From: Flavobacterium paronense
GTDB lineage: Bacteria > Bacteroidota > Bacteroidia > Flavobacteriales > Flavobacteriaceae
DNA length: 64,000 nucleotides
Assembly (NCBI RefSeq): GCF_030409795.1
Contig: NZ_JAUFQN010000019.1
Coordinates: 2,790,001 to 2,854,000 of the forward strand
Direction: 5' to 3'
Positions 9,061-17,470 of this stretch are shown here, piece by piece. Each line of letters opens with the position of its first letter. Position 1 is the first letter of the stretch. The position numbers and the translations under genes are program-made. The notes under the pieces are model-generated. The model did not search any database, was not told the origin of the DNA, and was given only the letters and a program-made list of their open reading frames with translations.

Positions 9061-9085
9061 CCCTTCGACTGCGCTCAGGGAGACA
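9061..9085. repeat. Short dispersed palindrome CCCT...AGGG
   Basis: A CCCTTCGACTGCGCTCAGGG hairpin followed by AGACA lies between the MmsA-type gene and the aminotransferase. This sequence type recurs in intergenic DNA of many bacteria. It is far more GC-rich than the surrounding DNA and has no transposase nearby. Its role is unknown; inside a co-directional gene pair it may act as an mRNA structure. Confidence 0.55.
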
Positions 9086-9096
9086 ATTTACGTTTA

Positions 9097-10554
9097 TTAA
9101 CTCATCCAATTTACGCCTGCTTCTGCGTTCCATTTTATGGTGCTTTTTTTCAATTTGGTCCAAAACTCAATTGAGCTTTTTCCGGTTATATCTCCAACTC
9201 CGAATTTACTTTCGTTCCAACCTCCAAAACTGAATGGTTCTCTTGGAACCGGAACTCCAACATTTACACCAATCATTCCGGCGCTGGCTTTGTCGATAAT
9301 ATAACGTGCCATTCCTCCGTTTTGGGTAAATACACTTGCTGCATTTCCGTATGGGTTTTTGTTTTCGATAGCTAAAGCTTCATCAACGGTTTTGGTTCTG
9401 ATTATAGAAATTACTGGTCCGAAGATTTCTTCTGTGGCCACACTCATTTCGGGTGTTACAAAGTCGATTACGGTTGGCCCAACATAAGTTCCTTTTTCTT
9501 TTCCGGCAACTTTGGTATTTCTTCCATCAACTAATATTTTGGCACCATCTTTTTCAGCCTGACTGATATAACTTTCGATTCTGTCTTGTGATTCTTTATT
9601 GATAACCGCTCCCAAATTTACACCCGGAATTATTTTACGGGCTTCGTCACAAATTTTGGCTACAATGGTATCCACATTTCCAACACCAATCATAGCTGAA
9701 GCTGCCATACAACGTTGACCAGCACAGCCTGACATAGAAGCTGCTACATTCTGTGCTGTCATTTCCGGAATAGCATCTGGTAAAACCATTAAGTGATTTT
9801 TGGCTCCGCCAAGAGACAAGCATCTTTTGTAATTAGATGTAGCTCGTTGGTAAACAATCTTCGCTACTTTGGTAGAACCAACGAAAGATACTGCTTCAAT
9901 TTTTGGATGGTCGCAGATGGCATTTACAATATCCACATCGCCATGAACCACGTTAAAAACACCATCAGGCAAACCGGCTTCTTTTAATATCTCGGCTAAT
10001 CTTCCGCAGCTCAAAGGCACTTTTTCAGAAGGTTTTATAATCATACAGTTCCCTAAAGCAATAGCATTCGGAATCGTCCAGTTTGGAACCATTGATGGGA
10101 AATTGAAAGGAACAATTGAAGCCACAACGCCAAGTGGAACGTGTTCTGTTCTGCATTCTACTCCTTTGCTTACTTCTAATAATTCACCTGTGATTAGTTG
10201 TGGTAATGATGTGGCAAACTCGGTAAGCTCGATACATTTTTCTATTTCGGCTACCGATTCTCCGTATGTTTTTCCGTTTTCTTCGCTACACAATTCTGCT
10301 AGCTCTTTTAGGTTTTTTTCCAATAATGTTTTGTATCTGAAAAAGACCTGAACTCTTTCTTTTATTGGTGTTTTGCTCCAGGCAGGAAATGCAGCTTGAG
10401 CCGCTTTTACAGCATCGTCTAAATCTTTGGCATTCGACATTGGAACGGTTGATAGATGATTTCCGTCTAAAGGTGAAATTACATCCATTGTTTTTGTGGT
10501 AGAAGTATCTACAAATTGGCCTCCGATGTAATTCTGAATTGCTGAATATTTCAT
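9097..10554 (-). CDS. mmsA: CoA-acylating (methyl)malonate-semialdehyde dehydrogenase
   Basis: This NAD-dependent aldehyde dehydrogenase converts malonate semialdehyde plus CoA to acetyl-CoA, or methylmalonate semialdehyde to propionyl-CoA, with loss of CO2. The 485-residue length is typical. The active-site segment GCAGQRCMAASA contains the AGQRCMA motif that separates the acylating MMSDH group from hydrolytic aldehyde dehydrogenases, and the protein opens with the MMSDH-like NYIGGQFVDT. It is the first gene of the minus-strand pyrimidine cluster and supplies its last step, linking uracil and thymine breakdown to central metabolism. Confidence 0.92.
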   Translation of the reverse strand: MKYSAIQNYIGGQFVDTSTTKTMDVISPLDGNHLSTVPMSNAKDLDDAVKAAQAAFPAWSKTPIKERVQVFFRYKTLLEKNLKELAELCSEENGKTYGESVAEIEKCIELTEFATSLPQLITGELLEVSKGVECRTEHVPLGVVASIVPFNFPSMVPNWTIPNAIALGNCMIIKPSEKVPLSCGRLAEILKEAGLPDGVFNVVHGDVDIVNAICDHPKIEAVSFVGSTKVAKIVYQRATSNYKRCLSLGGAKNHLMVLPDAIPEMTAQNVAASMSGCAGQRCMAASAMIGVGNVDTIVAKICDEARKIIPGVNLGAVINKESQDRIESYISQAEKDGAKILVDGRNTKVAGKEKGTYVGPTVIDFVTPEMSVATEEIFGPVISIIRTKTVDEALAIENKNPYGNAASVFTQNGGMARYIIDKASAGMIGVNVGVPVPREPFSFGGWNESKFGVGDITGKSSIEFWTKLKKSTIKWNAEAGVNWMS

Positions 10555-10756
10555 TGAAATTCGTATAGTTATTAGTTAAATTAAAAAAATTAGGACAGCT
10601 AATTTGATTAATTATTTACGATAAAAAAAATAATCTTTCATTTATTTTGTTAAAAAAGGCAGTTTGTTTTCATTTTTAATAATTTGACTGACTATAAATT
10701 CATAATTTGCTTGTTAAATAGTTGATGATTGTTCATTTTTAAATTTTGATTCAAAC

Positions 10757-10786
10757 AAAAAACCCGAGAATTTCTTCTCGGGTTTT
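10757..10786 (-). terminator. Intrinsic terminator of the deoC-ALDH unit
   Basis: The arms AACCCGAGAA and TTCTCGGGTT flank a 4-base loop, and in the minus direction the stem runs into a T tract. It follows the truncated aldehyde dehydrogenase stop, so it separates the deoC unit from the pyrimidine cluster. The rest of the 10555-10811 gap is AT-rich with no further gene; the promoter for mmsA should lie there but no clear TANNTTTG box was found. Confidence 0.85.
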
Positions 10787-10811
10787 CCTATTTATCGGTA
10801 AAGATTTTATT

Positions 10812-11693
10812 CTAATAACCTGCGCCGGCGCCTGCAATAACTTCAATTGGATGCCAAGTTGTTTTGGTTTCCTGGAAGTCAAAAATCAGATAAGGCGATT
10901 CGTGTTTGTCACCAAAATAATCGCCGTCTTCGCGAAGCACAACTCGCTTTAAATTTTCGATAGCTAAATCTTGTATTTTCGCAATCATTTCTGAAGCTGC
11001 ACCACAATACAAAATAGCATTCACGTCTTTATGAGCAGCAAATTGCGTTAATAATTCAGTTTGATTTCCCGTAAGGATATTAACCACACCGCCGGGAACA
11101 TCTGAAGTTGCCAGCACTTCAGCAAACGTAACGGTGCAAAGTGCTAATTGTTCAGAAGCTAATACTACGCAGGTATTTCCACCAGCGATGATACTTGCAA
11201 TTTGTGTTACCAATCCAAGTAAACTACTTTGTTGAGGCGCAAAAACTGCTACAACTCCAGTTGGTTCTGGCACAGAAAAGTTAAAGAAACTTCCCGAAAC
11301 CGGATTCACACTGCTGAATAATTGCGTGTATTTATCACACCATCCTGCATAATAAATTAAGCGGTCGATACTCAAATCAACTTCCTGTTGCGCTTTGGCT
11401 TTACTGATTCCCTGTAATTCTAATTCTTCTACAAACTGCGCTTTTCTGCCTTCGAGCACTTCTGCAATTCGGTACAAAATCTGATTGCGGTTATAGGCCG
11501 TTTTGTGAGCCCATCCGCCTTGAGCATTTCGAGCTGCGACTACCGCATTTCTGAAATCTTTTACAGAAGATAAACACATGTTAGCTACCGTTTTTTTGTT
11601 CACGATAAGCGGATAATAACGTCCTGATTCGGTTCTTGGAAAACTTCCGCCGATATATATTTTATAGGTTTTCAAAACTTCTATTCTTGACAT
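10812..11693 (-). CDS. Truncated aldehyde dehydrogenase-like protein, probable split second domain of ALDH16
   Basis: The 293-residue protein matches only the N-terminal NAD-binding part of an aldehyde dehydrogenase (IYIGGSFPRTESGRYYP, then GVVAVFAPQQSSLLGLV and IIAGGNTCVVLASE). It ends before any catalytic Cys could occur, with a short tail TTWHPIEVIAGAGAGY. It starts 11 bases after the complete aldehyde dehydrogenase stop. The arrangement resembles ALDH16 proteins, in which one chain carries an active ALDH domain followed by a shortened, Cys-less ALDH-like domain involved in dimerisation. Here the two domains would be separate polypeptides. Start, stop and reading frame are clean, so simple decay is less likely. 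The ALDH16 reading is an inference. Confidence 0.75.
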   Translation of the reverse strand: MSRIEVLKTYKIYIGGSFPRTESGRYYPLIVNKKTVANMCLSSVKDFRNAVVAARNAQGGWAHKTAYNRNQILYRIAEVLEGRKAQFVEELELQGISKAKAQQEVDLSIDRLIYYAGWCDKYTQLFSSVNPVSGSFFNFSVPEPTGVVAVFAPQQSSLLGLVTQIASIIAGGNTCVVLASEQLALCTVTFAEVLATSDVPGGVVNILTGNQTELLTQFAAHKDVNAILYCGAASEMIAKIQDLAIENLKRVVLREDGDYFGDKHESPYLIFDFQETKTTWHPIEVIAGAGAGY

Positions 11694-11704
11694 GATGTTA
11701 GTTT

Positions 11705-13171
11705 TTATTCAAATTTTAAATAAGGTTCCAATCCGTGTAATCCGCCTTCTCTACCGAAACCGCTTTCTTTATAACCACCAAATGGCGAGGCCGGATCAAA
11801 CTTGTTAAAGGTATTCGCCCAAACCACTCCAGCACGCAATTGTGAGGTCATGTTGAAGATTTTTGAACCTTTATCTGTCCAAACTCCCGCTGATAATCCG
11901 TAAGGTGTGTTGTTGGCTTTTTCGATAACTTCATCCACCGTTCTGAACGTTTGAATGGCTAAAACTGGCCCGAATATTTCTTCTTGTGAGATTCTGTTAG
12001 ACTGGCTTACTTTCGTAAATATCGTTGGTCTGCACCAAAATCCTTTTGATGGTATATCACAAGTGGGTTGGTACATTTCGGCACCTTCATTTTTACCGAT
12101 TTCGATATATTTATTGATGGTTTCTAATTGCTTTTTAGAATTGATAGCGCCAATATCTGTGTTTTTATCTAATGGATCACCTACGTTTAAGGAGTTCATT
12201 CTGTCTTTTAGTTTCTGAACGACTACATCAAATACGGACTCTTGCACATATAGGCGTGAACCTGCACAACAAACATGTCCCTGGTTGAAGAAAATTCCGT
12301 TTACAATTCCTTCTACAGCTTGGTCTAATGCCGCATCTTCAAAAATGATGTTGGCTGCTTTTCCACCTAATTCCATTGTAGATTTTTTAGAAGTTCCGGC
12401 AATAGCCTTCATGATAATTTTACCTACGGCTGTTGAGCCTGTAAAGGCAATTTTATTTACGTCGGGATGATTTACAATGTGAGAACCTGTAAGTCCGGCA
12501 CCCGAAACGATATTCACAACTCCGGCAGGCAAACCTGCTTCCTGAATCACTTCAGCTAGTAAATATAAAGTTAACGGAGTCGTTTCAGAAGATTTAATAA
12601 CGACCGTATTTCCTGCTGCTAAAGCCGGAGCAATTTTCCATGCAGCCATCAGTAATGGAAAATTCCATGGAATGATTTGTCCTGCAACGCCTAATGCTTT
12701 TGGTTTTCTGTTTGGGAAAGCATATTCCAATTTATCTGCCCATCCGGCATAATAAAAGAAATGTGCTGCTGCCAAAGGAACATCAACATCACGCGATTCA
12801 CGGATGGCTTTTCCACCGTTTAAGGTTTCAACCACTGCAAATTCTCTGGCTCTTTCTTGTATGATTCTGGCAATTCGGTAAATGTATTTTCCTCGTTCTT
12901 TTCCTGATAATTTTGACCAAACGGTATCGTATGCTTTTCGGGCAGCTTTTACTGCTGAATCAATATCGGCTTCATTGGCTTCGGCAACTTTGGCTAAAAC
13001 TTTTTCGTTTGCCGGATTTATAGTGTCAAAATACTTTCCTGATTTAGGAGCGACAAATTTGCCATTGATGAACAAATCATATTTCTCTTTTAATTTAAAA
13101 TGCGTTGTGCTTTCTGGCGCTGGTGCTAAATTCCAGTCAGAGCTAAAATCTATTGTATGTGTTTTTTTCAT
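11705..13171 (-). CDS. NAD(P)-dependent aldehyde dehydrogenase (ALDH16-like catalytic subunit)
   Basis: The 488-residue enzyme is a full-length aldehyde dehydrogenase. It has the catalytic Glu in TMELGGKAANIIF and the nucleophilic Cys in FFNQGHVCCAGSR, plus the NAD-binding segments IIPWNFPLLMAAWK and FTGSTAVGK. It starts 5 bases downstream of the deoC stop, so it is probably translated with it. DeoC releases acetaldehyde, so oxidation of acetaldehyde to acetate is the likely role. An N-terminal extension of about 25 residues precedes the usual ALDH start. The following truncated paralogue may be its partner. Confidence 0.9.
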   Translation of the reverse strand: MKKTHTIDFSSDWNLAPAPESTTHFKLKEKYDLFINGKFVAPKSGKYFDTINPANEKVLAKVAEANEADIDSAVKAARKAYDTVWSKLSGKERGKYIYRIARIIQERAREFAVVETLNGGKAIRESRDVDVPLAAAHFFYYAGWADKLEYAFPNRKPKALGVAGQIIPWNFPLLMAAWKIAPALAAGNTVVIKSSETTPLTLYLLAEVIQEAGLPAGVVNIVSGAGLTGSHIVNHPDVNKIAFTGSTAVGKIIMKAIAGTSKKSTMELGGKAANIIFEDAALDQAVEGIVNGIFFNQGHVCCAGSRLYVQESVFDVVVQKLKDRMNSLNVGDPLDKNTDIGAINSKKQLETINKYIEIGKNEGAEMYQPTCDIPSKGFWCRPTIFTKVSQSNRISQEEIFGPVLAIQTFRTVDEVIEKANNTPYGLSAGVWTDKGSKIFNMTSQLRAGVVWANTFNKFDPASPFGGYKESGFGREGGLHGLEPYLKFE

Positions 13172-13176
13172 GCTGA

Positions 13177-14079
13177 CTAAACTTTAGAAATATAATCATG
13201 TGATTGATAAATACCAGATTTTTGTTTGGCGATTTGCAACAAAACATCGTTGGCCAAACTACTGGCTCCGAAACGGAAATACTCATTGGTTAACCATTTT
13301 CCGCCAAGGGTTTCTTTTACCATTAATAAATAATGAAGTGCTAATTTGGATGTTGAAATTCCGCCCGCAGGTTTCATTCCAATCATAATTCCTGTTTTAT
13401 AATAGTAATCACGAATTGCTTCAAGCATTACTAAAGTTACTGGTAAAGTTGCTGCGGGTTTTATTTTTCCAGTAGAAGTTTTTATAAAATCTGCTCCGGC
13501 ATACATCGCGATATCACTTGCCTGACGCACTTTGTCAAGGGTTCCTATTTCGCCTGTTTCCAATATAACTTTCAAACGTACATTTTTACCACAAGCTTCT
13601 TTTATCATGGCAATTTCATCGAAAACAAAATTGTATTCACCGCTGTGGAATTTCCCACGGCTTATTACCATATCTACTTCATCTGCACCGCCATCGACAG
13701 CAATTTTCGTATCTAACAATTTGATTTCGGCACTTGATTGTCCGCTAGGAAAAGCAGTTGCTACGGAAGCTACTTTTACACCAGTTCCTTTGAGTTCATT
13801 AACTGCAAGTTTGACAAAATTTGGATACACACAAACTGCTGCTGTAGTTGGCAAGCCTGGAATTTCATCGTGCAAATGATGCGCTTTAAAGCAGAGTTGT
13901 TTTACTTTTTCATCGGTATCAGCACCTTCAAGAGTAGTTAAATCAATCATGTTCAAAGCCATAAGTAAGCCTTGCATTTTTGATTCTTTCTTAATACTTC
14001 GGGCAGTAATTCGGGCAATTCTATCCTCAATCCCAACTTGATCTATTCGCGGGGAATTTGAAAAATCTATCTGTTTCAT
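13177..14079 (-). CDS. deoC: Deoxyribose-phosphate aldolase
   Basis: This enzyme splits 2-deoxyribose 5-phosphate into glyceraldehyde 3-phosphate and acetaldehyde, allowing growth on the sugar of deoxynucleosides. The Schiff-base Lys is in ADFIKTSTGK and the second catalytic Lys in MKPAGGIST; the KVILETGEIGT strand is also conserved. At 300 residues it is longer than the common 220-260 residue bacterial form and resembles the longer class found with ALDH partners. It is the first gene of a three-gene minus-strand unit with two aldehyde dehydrogenase-like genes, which can remove the acetaldehyde. Confidence 0.93.
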   Translation of the reverse strand: MKQIDFSNSPRIDQVGIEDRIARITARSIKKESKMQGLLMALNMIDLTTLEGADTDEKVKQLCFKAHHLHDEIPGLPTTAAVCVYPNFVKLAVNELKGTGVKVASVATAFPSGQSSAEIKLLDTKIAVDGGADEVDMVISRGKFHSGEYNFVFDEIAMIKEACGKNVRLKVILETGEIGTLDKVRQASDIAMYAGADFIKTSTGKIKPAATLPVTLVMLEAIRDYYYKTGIMIGMKPAGGISTSKLALHYLLMVKETLGGKWLTNEYFRFGASSLANDVLLQIAKQKSGIYQSHDYISKV

Positions 14080-14295
14080 TTAATAAATTTAATTAAAAAT
14101 CGATGCTGAATATTGGTTTCAAATCAACACGAACAAACAAAGATATAAATATCTTAACGACAAAATCTCATTATTGATAATTTATTCCTTTTTTGTGTAA
14201 CAAATTATTGAACCGTGAAGTCTAACATTTCTTCAACTTATATCCACTATTTATAATTCATTATCTTTAGCGGATTAATCAAATTAAACCAATCA

Positions 14296-16314
14296 ATGAA
14301 AAACTTAAAAATGACACTTCTTGCGGCAGTTGTTCTAGTAGCATCTTGCGCTAAGAAAGAAGAATCAACTTCAGGTATCAACAAAAAAAATATGGATACC
14401 AAAGTAAATCCCGGCGATAATTTTGCCGAATATGTAAATGGAACTTGGTACAAAAATACCAAAATTCCTTCTGACAAAGCATCTTATGGCGCTTTTGATT
14501 TGCTATATGACCAATCTTTAGTAGACGTAAAAGCTATAATTGAAAATGCTGCCAAAGGCAATAATGCCGAAGGCAGTGACGAACAAAAAATAGGTGATTA
14601 CTATGCTTCCTTCATGAATAGAAAGGACAGAGATGCGAAAGGCATAACACCTATTCAGCCTGATTTGAAAGCTATTGATGCTATTGCAAATTATACTGAT
14701 TTGGCCAGCTATTTTGGTAAAGCTAATAGGACTGGCGTAACTAATCCTTTTAATATATCCGTTAGCCAAGATTCTAAAAACCCAAATGAGTATGCTTTAA
14801 CCACATGGCAAGCAGGGATAGGGCTACCTGAAAGGGAATATTATACTTCAACCGATGCAAAAATGGCTGACATTCGTAAAAAATATTTAGCTCATGTTGA
14901 GAAGGTGCTTCAGTTATGTAGTATTGAAAATCCGGCTGAAAATGCTGCTAAAATTATGGCACTTGAAACCACAATTGCTTCAAGTCATATGAAAAAAGAA
15001 GACACTCGCGATGTTGTAAAACTTTACAATAAATACAATGTAACAGATTTAAAAACTTTGACACCCGATTTTGATTGGGCAACAATGCTTAAATCTGCCG
15101 GTATGGATAAAGAGAAAACAATTATAATATCACAAGTTGATTATACAAAAAGCTTAAATAATATTATCAAAAACACCCCTCTTGACACTTGGAAAATATA
15201 TCTTAAATGGGGATTAATAAACAGAAACTCTAATAGACTGAACACCACATTAGACAATCAAGGTTTTGAATTTTATGCTAAAACATTATATGGAGTAGAA
15301 AAGCAACAGGAAGATTGGAAACGAGGTGTGTCAGCTGTAAATGGTGCAATGGGAGAAATGGTAGGAAAAGTGTATGTTAAAAAACACTTCTCTCCAGAAG
15401 CCAAAGAACGTATGGTAACTATGGTTAAAAACCTATTAAAAGCTTACGCTGAAAGCATCAAAAAATTGGATTGGATGAGTGCTGATACCAAAAAACAAGC
15501 GCTGGCTAAAGTTGATAAATTCATGATAAAAATTGGATATCCTGACACATGGAGAGACTACTCTTCGTTAAAAATTGCTAAAAACGATTTGTATGGTAAT
15601 GCCGTAAGAGCCAACGAATTTGAATACCAAAGAAACTTAAATAAATTAGGAAAACCTGTTGACAGAACCGAATGGGGTATGACGCCACAAACAGTAAATG
15701 CTTATTATAATCCTTCGCTTAACGAAATTGTATTTCCAGCAGCCATTTTACAACCCCCTTTCTTTGACCTAAATGCTGACGATGCGGTAAATTATGGTGG
15801 TATTGGAGCCGTAATTGGTCACGAAATCGGTCATGGTTTTGATGACCAAGGAGCCGCTTTTGATGGTGATGGTGTAATGAAAAACTGGTGGACGGATGCC
15901 GATTTAAAAGCATTCAAGTCAAAAACTGCTGCCTTAGAAACACAATATAATGGTTTTAAAGCATTCCCTGATTTGAATGTGAATGGAGCATTTACTTTGG
16001 GAGAAAACATTGGAGACCTTGGCGGATTGAGTATTGCTATTAAAGCCTACAAAGCTTCTTTGAATGGTAAAGAAGCGCCGGTTATGGATGGTTTTACAGG
16101 CATGCAACGTGTATTCTTAGGTTGGGCACAAGTTTGGGGAGAAAAAACACGTGAGGAAGCTTTGAGAGGTCAAATTGCAAGCGACCCACATTCACCAGCA
16201 AAGTTCAGAATTAATGGTGTCGTTAGAAACGTACCTGAATTTTATGAAGCTTTCAAAATCAAACCAACCGATTCATTATACCTTGCTCCAGAAAAGCGAG
16301 TTAAAATTTGGTAA
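14296..16314 (+). CDS. M13-family (neprilysin/PepO-like) zinc metallopeptidase lipoprotein
   Basis: The 672-residue protein starts with a lipoprotein signal (VLVASC, Cys near residue 19), so it should be anchored in the cell envelope. The C-terminal catalytic domain has the zinc motif HEIGHGF and the third-ligand motif GENIGDLGG, both diagnostic of M13. The NAYYNPSLNEIVFPAAILQPPF segment (NAYYNPSLNEIVFPAA) forms part of the substrate cleft. Peptidases of this family cut short peptides. A second, similar M13 gene lies at 48347-50401. It stands alone here, with the terminator at 16333-16370 behind it. Confidence 0.93.
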   Translation: MKNLKMTLLAAVVLVASCAKKEESTSGINKKNMDTKVNPGDNFAEYVNGTWYKNTKIPSDKASYGAFDLLYDQSLVDVKAIIENAAKGNNAEGSDEQKIGDYYASFMNRKDRDAKGITPIQPDLKAIDAIANYTDLASYFGKANRTGVTNPFNISVSQDSKNPNEYALTTWQAGIGLPEREYYTSTDAKMADIRKKYLAHVEKVLQLCSIENPAENAAKIMALETTIASSHMKKEDTRDVVKLYNKYNVTDLKTLTPDFDWATMLKSAGMDKEKTIIISQVDYTKSLNNIIKNTPLDTWKIYLKWGLINRNSNRLNTTLDNQGFEFYAKTLYGVEKQQEDWKRGVSAVNGAMGEMVGKVYVKKHFSPEAKERMVTMVKNLLKAYAESIKKLDWMSADTKKQALAKVDKFMIKIGYPDTWRDYSSLKIAKNDLYGNAVRANEFEYQRNLNKLGKPVDRTEWGMTPQTVNAYYNPSLNEIVFPAAILQPPFFDLNADDAVNYGGIGAVIGHEIGHGFDDQGAAFDGDGVMKNWWTDADLKAFKSKTAALETQYNGFKAFPDLNVNGAFTLGENIGDLGGLSIAIKAYKASLNGKEAPVMDGFTGMQRVFLGWAQVWGEKTREEALRGQIASDPHSPAKFRINGVVRNVPEFYEAFKIKPTDSLYLAPEKRVKIW

Positions 16315-16332
16315 TATTTTAAAAATAAAAGT

Positions 16333-16370
16333 AAAGCCCGGTCTCGTTCAAAAACCAGATCGGGCTTTTT
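16333..16370 (+). terminator. Intrinsic terminator after the M13 peptidase gene
   Basis: A 12-bp stem pairs 16333-16344 with 16357-16368, with one G-U pair and a 12-base loop, and runs into a T tract. It separates the M13 gene from the convergent GntR regulator gene, whose stop codon begins three bases later, and may act on both strands. Confidence 0.85.
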
Positions 16371-16372
16371 AT

Positions 16373-17371
16373 TTAAAGTGAATTTCTGATTATTAAATCT
16401 GAAGGGTTTTCTATTTGCTCTTTCGTAGAATTTAGCACCATTGAAGCCAGTGTTTTCCCCATTACTTTGAAGTCGGTTGAAATTGTTGTTATCCCATTTT
16501 CCACTACTTTTTTTAATGGCGTGTCATTATAAGATATAATTCCGAAATCATTCCCAATAATTAAACCTTGTCTTTTTGCTTGTTCTATCACATTTACCAA
16601 ATGTCGGTCTGTTGGAATAATGAAAACATCGCCTTTGTGAATTGTGTTTTCTTCGAAACCAGTTATAATTTCATTTTCAAAAAAAGCGTCATTACAAAAC
16701 TTGGTAAATCCGTCAACCATTCCCTTTGGTTCTTTATTCCCAGGGAAAATTAACACCATTTTTTTGTATTTTGATAAGAGCGATTTACCTTTCTGCAAAG
16801 CGGCATAAATATCTTTTGAAAAACTTTGATGAACCGATGGGAAATCATTTAAATCATTATTGGTTTGATCCAAAATGTAAACATCTTGCTTGGGTAGCGT
16901 TTTAATTACAGAAGCTGCGCCAGGCAAATTAGTGGGCATTATAATATACTTTGAATAATTACCATTGCTTTCCGAGACAAGTTTTTTGAACATTTCAATA
17001 TTAAAATGATGAAAGAAAATATCAATTTGAGCCACGTTATTCATGGCTTCCATAAAAGAATTATAGATATCTTCTTTAAAGGAATTCAATTCATCAAATA
17101 ACAAAAAAATCCTTTGCTCAAAGCTAAACTCAACGCTTTTGATATAATAGCCTTTGCCTAAAATGGCGAAAACAATTCCTCTTTTTTTCAATTCATCATA
17201 AGCCAATAAAACGGTATCTCTTGAAATCGAAAACTCCAAACTAACTTTATTTACCGAAGGCAATTTGTCGCCTTTCTTTAGTCTGTTTTCAGCAATGGCA
17301 ACTTCTATCGACCAAACTATTTGCTTGTACTTAGGCGTTCCCGACTGATTTTCAATATTTATTAGTTTCAT
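16373..17371 (-). CDS. GntR-family regulator with periplasmic-binding-protein-like sensor domain
   Basis: The 332-residue protein has an N-terminal winged helix of GntR type (residues about 10-75, with KLPSVNKVSLEFSISRDTV containing the recognition helix). The rest is LacI/ribose-binding-protein-like (DVFIIPTDRH, GIISYNDTPL), the region that binds a sugar or sugar phosphate in related regulators. It is divergent from galM with a 99-base gap and is probably the local regulator of the galactan/galactose genes. Whether it represses or activates cannot be read from the sequence. Three ACTGGT repeats in the gap are candidate binding sites. Confidence 0.88.
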   Translation of the reverse strand: MKLINIENQSGTPKYKQIVWSIEVAIAENRLKKGDKLPSVNKVSLEFSISRDTVLLAYDELKKRGIVFAILGKGYYIKSVEFSFEQRIFLLFDELNSFKEDIYNSFMEAMNNVAQIDIFFHHFNIEMFKKLVSESNGNYSKYIIMPTNLPGAASVIKTLPKQDVYILDQTNNDLNDFPSVHQSFSKDIYAALQKGKSLLSKYKKMVLIFPGNKEPKGMVDGFTKFCNDAFFENEIITGFEENTIHKGDVFIIPTDRHLVNVIEQAKRQGLIIGNDFGIISYNDTPLKKVVENGITTISTDFKVMGKTLASMVLNSTKEQIENPSDLIIRNSL

Positions 17372-17381
17372 ACTATCAATA

Positions 17382-17418
17382 ACTGGTGGGAAGATACAAA
17401 AAACTGGTAGGTACTGGT
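17382..17418. promoter_or_regulatory. Candidate operator with three helically phased ACTGGT repeats
   Basis: ACTGGT occurs at 17382-17387, 17403-17408 and 17413-17418, all in the same orientation. The spacings of 21 and 10 bases equal about two and one helical turns, so all three would lie on the same DNA face. They sit between the GntR regulator start (17371) and galM (17471), the expected place for autoregulation and control of the galactose operon. Binding by the GntR protein is an inference. Confidence 0.5.
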
Positions 17419-17470
17419 ATGGTTAAATGTTATTATTTTATATTTTTATTGCCAGATTCATAAAATCCTA

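Noticed and set aside
9061..9085. Short GC-rich palindrome as the end of an insertion sequence
   Set aside because: There is no transposase, no second end at a fitting distance and no target duplication; dispersed hairpins of this kind occur without mobile genes.
10812..11693. The short aldehyde dehydrogenase as a decayed pseudogene
   Set aside because: It has a clean start and stop, no internal frameshift, lies 11 bases after its partner, and ends in a distinctive tail rather than a broken active-site region. A split ALDH16 domain explains it better, although decay cannot be fully excluded without relatives.
17382..17418. ACTGGT repeats as part of a CRISPR-like array
   Set aside because: Only three 6-base units with no spacer-sized unique sequences and no cas genes nearby; spacing fits regulator binding instead.
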